Notes under the pieces: model-generated
Told to the model about the DNA's origin: nothing
Database searches by the model: none
Seen by the model: the letters and a program-made list of their open reading frames with translations, nothing else
DNA from: Acidobacteriota bacterium
Lineage (GTDB): Bacteria; Acidobacteriota; Holophagae; Thermotomaculales; Thermotomaculaceae
Assembly: GCA_003650445.1 (NCBI GenBank)
Contig: QMQE01000039.1
Location: 1-16,756 of the forward strand
DNA length: 16,756 nucleotides
Direction: 5' to 3'
Part shown: in pieces, positions 7,888-15,399 of the stretch
Layout: each line of letters opens with the position of its first letter
Position numbering within the stretch: position 1 is the first letter of the stretch
Program-made: the position numbers and the translations under genes

Positions 7888-8211
7888 ATGAAAGGAATAT
7901 TCGGATTATTGTCATTGGTTGCGGCATTGGCCATTATAGCCTGGCTGGCTATGAACGGAATGAAGGACTTCACAGGAGATAAAGGCAAAAATATCATGGG
8001 TGCAAAACAGCGCACCGAAAGGGTGGCTGTAAAAGCCAACCTGACCATTCTAAATTCCTTTGTGAACCAGTACCGGTCCATGCACCCCGGTGAACCGGTA
8101 ACCATGGACGCGCTTAAAGCCGCTGGGCTGGAATTGCCGGAATGCCCCCCCGGAGGTCGCTTTGAACTGGAAAACGGCCGAATCGTGTACAGAGGCCCGG
8201 AGGGCCGGTAA
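7888..8211 (+). CDS. Small membrane-anchored pseudopilin-like protein
   Basis: The 107-residue protein has an N-terminal membrane helix at about 4-22 (IFGLLSLVAALAIIAWLAM), then a soluble helix around 43-66 and a small C-terminal domain. The segment DALKAAGLELPECPPGGRFELENGRIVY at about 74-101 matches the end of type II/IV pseudopilins, where a Cys-Pro-x-Gly-Gly-x-(Y/F) turn precedes the last strands. However, there is no G|FTLIE prepilin peptidase site at the N-terminus, so it is not a normal prepilin. The ATG is the base right after the kinase TAA, with GGGAGGT upstream at about 7875-7881, so translation is coupled to the kinase. Function is unknown. Confidence 0.75.
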   Translation: MKGIFGLLSLVAALAIIAWLAMNGMKDFTGDKGKNIMGAKQRTERVAVKANLTILNSFVNQYRSMHPGEPVTMDALKAAGLELPECPPGGRFELENGRIVYRGPEGR

Positions 8212-8226
8212 AGAGAAGTAGGGACA

Positions 8227-8246
8227 AGGTTGAGGTTAAGGTTGAG
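8227..8246 (+). repeat. Degenerate hexamer tandem repeat AGGTTR
   Basis: AGGTTG, AGGTTA, AGGTTG and a partial AG follow each other in the gap downstream of the pseudopilin-like gene. The surrounding GGGACAAGGTTGAGG at 8221-8235 recurs exactly at 8271-8285, so the tract is also part of a 15-base direct repeat. Confidence 0.75.
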
Positions 8247-8270
8247 TCCGGAGGGTACGGGAACCCAGTC

Positions 8271-8285
8271 GGGACAAGGTTGAGG
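8271..8285 (+). repeat. Second copy of 15-base direct repeat
   Basis: GGGACAAGGTTGAGG here is identical to 8221-8235, 50 bases upstream. Both copies lie in the non-coding gap between the pseudopilin-like and phosphatase genes. Confidence 0.75.
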
Positions 8286-8306
8286 AGTGATGGGTGGCAA
8301 AAAGAG

Positions 8307-8334
8307 GTGTTCAGTTTTCTGTGTTCGGTGTTCT
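8307..8334 (+). repeat. Imperfect tandem 14-base repeat
   Basis: GTGTTCAGTTTTCT (8307-8320) is followed directly by GTGTTCGGTGTTCT (8321-8334), 12 of 14 identical. A further short tandem duplication, GCCCAC twice, is at 8392-8403 in the same 222-base gap (8212-8433). I see no convincing terminator or promoter in this gap. Confidence 0.6.
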
Positions 8335-8433
8335 GACCGGAAAAGGCAGGAAACGGAGAATCTCGTTCTTGTTTCTTACGCCTCTTCTGATGCCCACGCC
8401 CACTCACAACGCAACGGGTAACGTGGAGTTTCG

Positions 8434-9528
8434 ATGAAGAAAGAATGGAAATCAACTCTTAAAGAGGCATGGAAAACCCTCAAAGAGTTTGTCAGCAAAG
8501 GAGAACGGAAACACTGGCGAGGGGCTGTGAATGATATACGGGAGTTTTATCTAAGCTCTGAAGAGCAGGAAAAACTGAAGAAAAAAGGATTCATTGTCCG
8601 ATGGCTGCTGCTGGCGTGGTGGACACTGGGCGGGATGGTCAAACGGCTATCTCCCATCCGGGGCATATTTCTGGTAATTGGATTGCTCCTGTTGTTTCGT
8701 GTGGTGGGCTATGGTGTTGGCTCTGAGCGTGACGGGGCTCCTCTTCTCGGTGGACTGATTATTCTCTTCATTCTGATGGTGGAATTGAAAGACAAAGTTG
8801 TGGCAAAGGATGAGCTGAAAGAGGGGCGGGCGATTCAAATTGCGTTGATGCCGGAGCCCAACCCTGTTTTCCCGGGGTGGAGCATCTGGCTCTACTCCAG
8901 CCCGGCCAACGACGTGGGCGGCGATTTGATAGACTACCTTCAACTGGACAAGGATCGGGCAATGGTTGCGCTGGGTGACGTGGCGGGGAAGGGCCTGCCC
9001 GCAGCCTTGATGATGGCTCGTATTCAATCCACTCTCCGTGCCCTGGCCCCGGAATTCCCGGACATCTCAGCCCTGGCCGCCCGTGTCAATGACATCCTCT
9101 GTCGGGATGGCATTAAATCCCGGTTCGCTTCCCTCCTCTATGCCTTCCTGAGCACAGAAAACAACAAAATATCCTTTGTGAACGCGGGACATTTCCCCCC
9201 TGTTGTGGTTAGAAAAAAATCTGTTAAAGAAGCCGGGAAAGGCGGTATCGCCCTTGGATTAAAACCCGGCACCTCATACAAACTGCAGGAATTGGAACTG
9301 GATGCCGGAGAACTGATCGTGGTTTATTCCGATGGCCTGACAGAAGCCCAGAATGGGGATGGCGAATTTTTCGGAAATGAAAGGGCACAGGCAATATTCA
9401 AACAACTCCACGGCATGGACGCGCTCACCGCCGGAGAAACGATACTCCGAGAATTCAATACATTTGTTCAGGATACGGCACCTTTCGATGATTTGTCGCT
9501 TATGATTTTGAGCCGAAACAGGAGTTGA
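8434..9528 (+). CDS. Membrane-anchored SpoIIE/PP2C-type serine phosphatase
   Basis: The 364-residue protein has a charged N-terminal segment, hydrophobic helices at about 53-69, 76-95 and 102-117, and a cytoplasmic catalytic domain at about 125-361. PPM/SpoIIE motifs are all visible: IQIALMPEP at about 134-142, PANDVGGDLID with Asp160 and Asp164, GDVAGKGLPAALMMA with Asp182, FVNAGHFPP at 248-256, VVYSDGLTEA with Asp300, and APFDDLSLMIL with Asp352 and Asp353. These aspartates bind the catalytic metals. Such enzymes dephosphorylate Ser/Thr-phosphorylated proteins, often anti-sigma factor antagonists. The ATG has TGGAG at 8424-8428. No STAS protein or RsbW-like kinase is nearby; the Hanks kinase upstream is a possible counterpart, by inference. 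Confidence 0.92.
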   Translation: MKKEWKSTLKEAWKTLKEFVSKGERKHWRGAVNDIREFYLSSEEQEKLKKKGFIVRWLLLAWWTLGGMVKRLSPIRGIFLVIGLLLLFRVVGYGVGSERDGAPLLGGLIILFILMVELKDKVVAKDELKEGRAIQIALMPEPNPVFPGWSIWLYSSPANDVGGDLIDYLQLDKDRAMVALGDVAGKGLPAALMMARIQSTLRALAPEFPDISALAARVNDILCRDGIKSRFASLLYAFLSTENNKISFVNAGHFPPVVVRKKSVKEAGKGGIALGLKPGTSYKLQELELDAGELIVVYSDGLTEAQNGDGEFFGNERAQAIFKQLHGMDALTAGETILREFNTFVQDTAPFDDLSLMILSRNRS

Positions 9529-9540
9529 AAGGGAGAAGCC

Positions 9541-9558
9541 TGAGTCTGAGTTTAAGTA
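9541..9558 (+). repeat. Short hexamer-like tract after the phosphatase gene
   Basis: TGAGTC, TGAGTT and TAAGTA run in register. This echoes the AGGTTR hexamers on the other side of the phosphatase gene. The rest of 9529-9663 shows no clear terminator. Confidence 0.35.
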
Positions 9559-9663
9559 AGTAAAGAAGAAGTTTTCTGTCATCCACTATTCCGGCTTAAT
9601 GCGTCCGGCAGACCGCTTCACCCATCACTTCCCTATTTGTTTCTGGTGTCTGTTTGTCTCAAC

Positions 9664-9672
9664 TGATATAAT
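9664..9672 (+). promoter_or_regulatory. Extended -10 promoter upstream of the NRPS locus
   Basis: TGATATAAT is a perfect extended -10 element (TGn followed by consensus TATAAT). No good -35 hexamer lies 16-18 bases upstream, as is common when an extended -10 is present. Transcription would start near 9679, about 37 bases before the small ORF at 9716. Downstream genes on the same strand support its direction. Confidence 0.6.
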
Positions 9673-9715
9673 AATTTACGGATAAATCAGGTTGCTTTGT
9701 CAAAAAGGGGATCCC

Positions 9716-9823
9716 ATGGCGGACTGGAAAGAACAACTGTGCCATAGCCTGTATATTCCCGGTTTTTTTATGAGCAGAATTCCCGAGGACCCTACATTGT
9801 TGCCGTGTCCGAGGGTGGCATGA
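9716..9823 (+). CDS. Small ORF (35 aa) overlapping the NRPS start
   Basis: ATG at 9716 follows AAAAAGGGG at 9702-9710, a good Shine-Dalgarno five bases upstream. It opens 35 sense codons (beginning MADWKEQLCHSLYIPGFF and ending LLPCPRVA). The TGA at 9821-9823 overlaps the ATG at 9820-9822 of the NRPS as ATGA, the classic arrangement for translational coupling. The peptide has two Cys, no membrane helix and no recognisable family. It is not an MbtH protein, which is about 70 residues with a conserved NxE/W pattern. It may be a leader peptide used to load ribosomes onto the NRPS, or a real small protein. Short length keeps confidence moderate. Confidence 0.5.
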   Translation: MADWKEQLCHSLYIPGFFMSRIPEDPTLLPCPRVA

Positions 9824-12800
9824 ATTTTGAAAATAAGTGCAATGTGTTTTCGCTGACGCATCCGCAGAAACGAATTTTTCTGCAGACCATGCAGGTGCCG
9901 GATTCTTCCTGGCCGGTGGATTTATATTTAGTCAAGTATAGGGAACCAGTCGTTTTTGAATTACTGTCCAGAGCGCTAAACATCTATGTGAAGGAAAGTG
10001 ATGGACTCAGAGTCAAGTTGATTCCAGACAGCACGGGCAGGATCGTAAACCAATATTTCCCCGCTCACGTCGATAGACAGTGGGAAATCCTGGACTTTTC
10101 AGGGCCGGATGAAATGAAATTCAGTCAGTGGAAGAATTGCGAAAAGAACAGAAAATTCAATATTTTTGAAGATATTCTCTATGACTTTTGTCTTGTAACG
10201 TTTCCGGATGGTAAACAGGGTTTTTCCATGCTCATGCATCATCTCTGTTCTGACGGATTTACCCGAATTTCAGCAGTGAGTCGAGTGACTGAACTCTACC
10301 GGGACATGGTTTGTGACAGACCACTTTCTGAGAGTACTTCAGCTTCCTACAGGGAGTTTATCGCGTATGAGCAAGCTTACCTCAAATCGGTGGAATTTGC
10401 CAGGGACAGAGAATTTTGGATGTCCGAGAATTTGCAGGAGCTGAACGAATACAGGATTGTACCGATGAAAGTGCGTGATAACCCGAATAGATATGGTTCG
10501 GTGAGATATGAGATCCCTGAGGATTTGTACCAGTCCATGACACAATTGCATCAAAGCTCTGGCTTGTCCCTGTTCACACAGTTTTTTACGGTACTGGCGG
10601 TAATTGTTCACCGGATTACCAGCCTGGATTCTTTTGCGATTTCATTTTTTGGTCACAACAGAACAAGAGAGGATATGAAAGCCACCACGGGTATGTTTAC
10701 GGGAACATACCCGTTACGAATTGACATTGAGGGCAATTTATCATTTCTGGATCTGGCAAAATACATGTCGACTAAAATTAAGAAAATCGTTAAGGTTCAT
10801 GGGATGTTTCCCTTTGATGAGCTGGTCAAACTGATTCGTGAAAAAGAGCATACCGATATAAACCACGTCATCGACTTGTCCATCATCGATCTGTGTTATC
10901 CAAACGTGCCGCACTGCGAGTTGAGTCATGTGGAAGGGATGGAGAGTCAGAATCAATTGTCCATCTCAATCGAACGGTATGACAACCCTGAACTGCAATC
11001 GACAATCCTGTTTCTCTTTGATTCCAGGATCTATCTGGAATCCGATATTCGGAACCTGTTCAGCAGTATCTGTAGCATGCTTCATGGTGTTTTCCTTGAA
11101 CCATCCGCGAAGATTAGCAAACTTCCATTGATTTCTCCTGAGCAGTATCAGAAACTGGTCCATGAATTTAACCAGACATCAAAACCCTTCCCGAAAGACA
11201 AATGCGCGCATCATCTTTTTGAAGAAGCAGCGTTGAAAGATCCGTCAAACACGGCAATTGAATGCGGAGGACGAAGCATTACGTATGGAAAGTTGAATCA
11301 ACAGTCAGATTTGCTTGCCGAAAAGCTGCGCTATGCTGGAATTGGTCCGGAGAAACTGGTGGCCATTTGCATGGATAAGTCCATTGAAACAGTGATCGCA
11401 TTTCTGGCTGTGTTGAAGGCCGGTGGCGCGTATGTGCCGATAGATCCCGCCTTACCTGTAGAACGTATTCAATTTATCCTCAAGGACACTGATTCCACCT
11501 GTCTGGTTGTGCATCAAGGTTTTGCTGATCCGGTAAGAAAGGTCTATCAGGGAAAATGTGTCGTATGTGTTGACGACAGATTTATTATTGGTGATTGGGA
11601 GGAAAGGAAACCGCATTCAACCGGAGAGGCGCAACCCCATAACCTGATGTATGTCATCTATACCTCCGGATCCACAGGAAAGCCCAAAGGTGTGATGGTG
11701 GAGCATCATGGTTTTGTGAATATGGTTTCAGACCAGGTTCAGCGATATCAATTGACAGAAAAAGACCGTTTCTTACATTTCATAACGTTTTCTTTCGATG
11801 CATCCCAAGAGCATTTATTCAGGGTCTTGTGTTCAGGTGCCGTGCTTTGCCTGACAGATGTGCAGAAAAATCTCAATGAGGTTGATATTCGCAGTTTACT
11901 GAAAGCACAAAACATCACTTGTTGCGCCTTCCCGGCTTCACTGCTGGAAAAACTTGATGAGAAAGAATTCCCGGCTATGAAAGTGCTCAGCTCCGGGGCC
12001 GACAAATGTTCCCTGGCTCTGGTAAGGAAATGGGGTGAAGGGCGGCGTTTTTTCAACGCCTACGGTCCCACGGAAGCAACCGTCTTGTCTACCATTTCTC
12101 AGCTTGATGTGGGGGAAACAGAACCCCACATTGGAAAACCCATTGCCAATGTACAGGCCTATGTGCTGGACAAGTACAGAATGCCTTTGCCAATTGGTGT
12201 GGCCGGTGAATTGTATATTGGCGGAGAGGGTGTGGCGAGAGGGTACCTTAATCAACCGGAACTGACCCGGGAGTGCTTTATCGAAAACCCCTTTGACCCG
12301 TCCGGAGCCGGCCGGATGTACCGCACGGGAGACATTGTTTATTTCCGAGATGACGGAAATCTCGTATTTGTCGGAAGACGCGACAAACAAGTTAAAATCA
12401 GAGGCTTTCGAATAGAGCTGGATGAAATAAAAGAGGTGATGCTCCAGCATTCTGCCGTGGAAGAGGCGACGGTTTTCGTTCATAAATCAGGAGGAAGACA
12501 ACAACTTTCGGCATTCTTCGTGGCTGCTTCGAAGGAATCTGTCAACGAAACAGTGCTTAAAACACACTTGATTGAAAACCTGCCGTCTTACGAGGTGCCG
12601 GATAGACTGGTTAATGTGGATTCGATTCCCCTGACAACACATGGCAAAATTGATGAGAAAAAACTATTACAACATCTCTTGTCCCACCCGCCTGTTAAGA
12701 AAAGACACGCCGCTCAATCCGAAACAGAGCATCTGTTAAAAGACCTGTGGTGCAAACTCTTGAATGTGAGGGATATTGATATCATGGAAAACTTTTTCTA

Positions 12801-13800
12801 TTCAGGGGGGGACTCGTTGATGGCATTGGAAATCTGCATGGCCATTGAAAGGCAGTTCCCCGTCAAAATTTCGGTCCAGCAATTCATGCAGTCTCCAACC
12901 ATAAAATCCATTGGCGCAATGCTGGACAGGAAAAAACGGGAACAGGGAACAATTGCCAGAGTAAAAAAATCTGAAACCGGAAGAGGAAGCCTGGTTGTCA
13001 TTCATGGCCAGAATGGCGAGTGCAACTACGGGCATATGATCGGGCGTGGGCTGGATGAGACTCTGGATATTTACGCAGTCAGTATGGATGAAGTTACCTT
13101 GAACGATTTGAAAGTTAAGTCCATGCAGGATCTTGCCTTTTTCCATGTTGAGCAACTGCTGAAACAAAGACCTGAACGTCCATTGCTGCTGTGTGGTTTT
13201 TCATGGTCAGGAGTATTGGCTTATGAAATGGCGGTCGAATTTGAAAAGAGGAAAATACCTGTTGAATTGCTTCTGATAGACACAAAATATCCCGGTATCT
13301 CAGACTATGGCACTGGTGAGAAGGCGAAATATCTTGTTTTCCATTTTTTCCGGGCAATTGTCTACCTTTTCAAGCCGGCAGCAGTTGTTCTTCGGGCAGT
13401 GACAAGAGCTGGAAGAGACCGGTTTCAGTTTTCAATGAGTGAGGCTCTTCTTGAGTTGCAAATATACATCAGGAACATTAGAGAGTTTATCTGGAAGAAA
13501 AGCCCGGCTCCGCCATCGGGGAAGCAAGCACTGAGCAAATCTCTTCGCCTGATACTAACCAGACCCAGTGAATGCCCGCCCTCGTTGAAAGTACATTACA
13601 TCATGACGCATCCAAACTCTTTCCTGAAAAAAATGCTGTCAAATGATCAATCTGCCAGATGGGGCAAAAAAATGGCCACGCCCCTGACTCTTCACAAGCT
13701 TGAAGGGAAACACACGGATCTGATTAAAAAGAACCTCTCAATCACGACAAGCTGCGTACAGGGCATCATCAACAGTATGACGGATTCAAAAAAACCTTGA
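9820..13800 (+). CDS. One-module nonribosomal peptide synthetase (C-A-T-TE)
   Basis: The 1326-residue megasynthase, counted from ATG 9820, has four domains. Condensation (about 10-440) carries HHLCSDG at 140-146, fitting HHxxxDG. Adenylation (about 460-960) has YTSGSTGKPKG at about 614-624, FDASQEHLF at about 659-667, NAYGPTEATV at 746-755, YRTGDIV at about 834-840, GRRDKQVKIRGFRIEL at about 852-867 and the catalytic Lys near 943 in THGKID. The carrier domain has FFYSGGDSL with phosphopantetheine Ser999. Thioesterase (about 1055-1320) has GFSWSG with Ser1128, Asp1154 and His1298. ATG 9820 is preferred over GTG 9805 because GAGGG lies at 9811-9815 and ATGA couples it to the upstream small ORF; GTG 9805 gives 1331 residues. 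No MbtH or phosphopantetheinyl transferase is in the window. Confidence 0.93.
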   Translation: MNFENKCNVFSLTHPQKRIFLQTMQVPDSSWPVDLYLVKYREPVVFELLSRALNIYVKESDGLRVKLIPDSTGRIVNQYFPAHVDRQWEILDFSGPDEMKFSQWKNCEKNRKFNIFEDILYDFCLVTFPDGKQGFSMLMHHLCSDGFTRISAVSRVTELYRDMVCDRPLSESTSASYREFIAYEQAYLKSVEFARDREFWMSENLQELNEYRIVPMKVRDNPNRYGSVRYEIPEDLYQSMTQLHQSSGLSLFTQFFTVLAVIVHRITSLDSFAISFFGHNRTREDMKATTGMFTGTYPLRIDIEGNLSFLDLAKYMSTKIKKIVKVHGMFPFDELVKLIREKEHTDINHVIDLSIIDLCYPNVPHCELSHVEGMESQNQLSISIERYDNPELQSTILFLFDSRIYLESDIRNLFSSICSMLHGVFLEPSAKISKLPLISPEQYQKLVHEFNQTSKPFPKDKCAHHLFEEAALKDPSNTAIECGGRSITYGKLNQQSDLLAEKLRYAGIGPEKLVAICMDKSIETVIAFLAVLKAGGAYVPIDPALPVERIQFILKDTDSTCLVVHQGFADPVRKVYQGKCVVCVDDRFIIGDWEERKPHSTGEAQPHNLMYVIYTSGSTGKPKGVMVEHHGFVNMVSDQVQRYQLTEKDRFLHFITFSFDASQEHLFRVLCSGAVLCLTDVQKNLNEVDIRSLLKAQNITCCAFPASLLEKLDEKEFPAMKVLSSGADKCSLALVRKWGEGRRFFNAYGPTEATVLSTISQLDVGETEPHIGKPIANVQAYVLDKYRMPLPIGVAGELYIGGEGVARGYLNQPELTRECFIENPFDPSGAGRMYRTGDIVYFRDDGNLVFVGRRDKQVKIRGFRIELDEIKEVMLQHSAVEEATVFVHKSGGRQQLSAFFVAASKESVNETVLKTHLIENLPSYEVPDRLVNVDSIPLTTHGKIDEKKLLQHLLSHPPVKKRHAAQSETEHLLKDLWCKLLNVRDIDIMENFFYSGGDSLMALEICMAIERQFPVKISVQQFMQSPTIKSIGAMLDRKKREQGTIARVKKSETGRGSLVVIHGQNGECNYGHMIGRGLDETLDIYAVSMDEVTLNDLKVKSMQDLAFFHVEQLLKQRPERPLLLCGFSWSGVLAYEMAVEFEKRKIPVELLLIDTKYPGISDYGTGEKAKYLVFHFFRAIVYLFKPAAVVLRAVTRAGRDRFQFSMSEALLELQIYIRNIREFIWKKSPAPPSGKQALSKSLRLILTRPSECPPSLKVHYIMTHPNSFLKKMLSNDQSARWGKKMATPLTLHKLEGKHTDLIKKNLSITTSCVQGIINSMTDSKKP

Positions 13801-13819
13801 GAGTTTTGAGGATTTTAAT

Positions 13820-13848
13820 TTGCTTATCGTTTTTTATGAGCGTACAAT
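13820..13848 (+). promoter_or_regulatory. Putative sigma70-type promoter of the lipoprotein gene
   Basis: TTGCTT at 13820-13825 and TACAAT at 13843-13848 are separated by exactly 17 bases. The -10 matches consensus in 5 of 6 positions and the -35 in only 3 of 6. An AT-rich stretch (GATTTTAATT) lies just upstream. Transcription would begin near 13855, about 29 bases before the TTG start. I see no terminator between the NRPS stop and this site. Confidence 0.45.
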
Positions 13849-13883
13849 TCAGTTAATTAGAAACTTTCATAACGGAGAGACTT

Positions 13884-15203
13884 TTGAAAACCATAAAACA
13901 AAAAAAACCGGTTCTTTTGGCCATCATGCTGGTCATGATAATGGCACTGTCTTGCGGTGGTGGTGCCCCGACTACTCAATTATCTGATCCGGGAAATAAC
14001 GATGACAATAACAATGGCGGCCAGGCTTCGACGGACGACTGCGCAATGGAGTTCCGTGACCTGGATTCGGATAACTTTTCCATTGTTCCTCCCCAGCGGA
14101 TTCGGGAAACTGTCGATGGCCATTATTTAATTACAGCTGCTGAAACCCAGGAGATTGCCGGGAAATCCGGGTTCACCAAGAGTGTCAACGCAACCGGATA
14201 CGTTTACAGGGTCGCATACGACAGCAAATCCTATGAACGACTGGCTTTTCCCGGTGTGATTCCACAAGATTTTCAGGTGCTAAATGATGGTGGTTTTTTT
14301 GTCTGCGGGTCCCAAATTGGGTCAGGTACAGTTAACGGCTATGCCATGATGTGTCAAGCGGACGGAACTGTGGTTCATGAAGTAACCCGGCACGATCTCT
14401 CGTCTCTTTCACTTTCCGTTTCCACACCTGATGGCTATCTGGTAGCCGGTATCGCCGATGATCTGCTGTTGAAGCTGGCATTTCTGAAACCGGAAATGAC
14501 TATTGATTGGGAATCTGAACTTGGAACTAATATAGACCCGGATGCGCCTGCAGGGTCCACTATTGCCATAACGAAGGTAACAGACTTGATTTTGAATCCT
14601 GACGGCAGCTTCACCGTATTTGTGAAATTGCTTCGCCATGATTCAAACCAAGATACCCATGGCATGGGCCTGGTCAAACTGTCCAGCAGCGGCAGCTTGC
14701 AATGGTCACGGTGCTGGTGGGATCCAGATTCCCGAAATGAACCCTGGTATTCCCCTGAGAGCGTTATCGGCCTTGATGACGGTGGCTTCATTATTTCCTT
14801 CTGGAATAATGACGCGGGCAGGCATTATATGTATGTGAACAGACTGGACAATGAGGGCGACATAAACTGGTCATGGGAAAATATGAGTGAAGAATCAACA
14901 CCTGCGGGTCTGGCAGTTCGAAGTGACGGCGTGATACTGAACCTTATCGCTGACTACAGCCAGGGGGAGCGTTTCTGCAGCATTTCTTTTATCGGAAGCG
15001 ATGGGAATTTCATTGACAACAAAACTTTTGGGGTTACGAGTACTCCACCCGCACCGGATTTTCCAACAGACCTGATTGTTACTACGGATGGCCATATTGT
15101 AGTAACTGGCTATCACAATTATTATGATGATAACAATAAGTATAAAAAAGGGATTTTCATAATCAAACTGGATACTAATGGCAACTGTTCGGACTCAAAC
15201 TGA
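13884..15203 (+). CDS. Secreted lipoprotein with beta-propeller-like repeats
   Basis: The 439-residue protein starts at TTG 13884, with GGAGAG at 13874-13879. A basic N-region (KTIKQKK), a hydrophobic stretch (VLLAIMLVMIMAL) and the lipobox ALS|C24 mark a lipoprotein signal peptide. An Asn/Asp/Gly-rich linker (about 37-46) follows. The rest is built of repeats in which a hydrophobic strand leads to a 'L-D/S-x-x-G-x-x-x-W' turn: LVKLSSSGSLQWS, YVNRLDNEGDINWSW, SISFIGSDGNFID, IIKLDTNGNC. This is typical of beta-propeller or delta-60-like repeat proteins that face the periplasm or cell surface. No catalytic motif is seen. Ligand and function are unknown, and the operon relation to the NRPS is uncertain because it has its own possible promoter. 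Confidence 0.85.
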   Translation: MKTIKQKKPVLLAIMLVMIMALSCGGGAPTTQLSDPGNNDDNNNGGQASTDDCAMEFRDLDSDNFSIVPPQRIRETVDGHYLITAAETQEIAGKSGFTKSVNATGYVYRVAYDSKSYERLAFPGVIPQDFQVLNDGGFFVCGSQIGSGTVNGYAMMCQADGTVVHEVTRHDLSSLSLSVSTPDGYLVAGIADDLLLKLAFLKPEMTIDWESELGTNIDPDAPAGSTIAITKVTDLILNPDGSFTVFVKLLRHDSNQDTHGMGLVKLSSSGSLQWSRCWWDPDSRNEPWYSPESVIGLDDGGFIISFWNNDAGRHYMYVNRLDNEGDINWSWENMSEESTPAGLAVRSDGVILNLIADYSQGERFCSISFIGSDGNFIDNKTFGVTSTPPAPDFPTDLIVTTDGHIVVTGYHNYYDDNNKYKKGIFIIKLDTNGNCSDSN

Positions 15204-15231
15204 TCCCGTTGTTTCGGGATTGCGACAATCC
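15203..15231. repeat. Two overlapping, mutually exclusive small hairpins
   Basis: ATCCCG (15203-15208) pairs with CGGGAT (15215-15220), and GGATT (15217-15221) pairs with AATCC (15227-15231). The arms share bases, so only one can form. No T-run follows, so this is at most a weak terminator or 3' stabiliser for the lipoprotein transcript. Confidence 0.4.
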
Positions 15232-15258
15232 GGATGAGAAACAAAAAAATTGAATATT

Positions 15259-15304
15259 GCCGGGGACACAATGCTGTATAGGGTTATTATTTCCTGTCTC
15301 CGGC
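15259..15304. repeat. Inverted repeat with 10-base arms
   Basis: GCCGGGGACA (15259-15268) pairs with TGTCTCCGGC (15295-15304) over ten positions with one G-U pair, around a 26-base loop. Its GGGGACA-type arms resemble dispersed intergenic repeat elements, but no second copy is present in the window, so the assignment is open. Confidence 0.5.
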
Positions 15305-15390
15305 TCCTTGGGAATTATTCTGCCAATTGAAATGTATGTCGTTGTTTCAACAAACCCGGTGAATGCCGGAGTCCGGTTCCCCCGATAGTG

Positions 15391-15399
15391 TGTTACAAT
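15391..15399 (+). promoter_or_regulatory. Possible extended -10 promoter for the dehydrogenase-like gene
   Basis: TGTTACAAT is a TGn-TACAAT extended -10 (5 of 6 to consensus). No clear -35 lies upstream. If used, transcription starts near 15406 and gives an untranslated leader of about 220 bases before the ATG at 15626. Confidence 0.35.

Noticed and set aside
8194..8206. GGCCC-GGA-GGGCC hairpin at the end of the pseudopilin-like gene
   Set aside because: The stem is only five pairs, lies inside the coding sequence, and has no T-run after it, so it is not a credible terminator.
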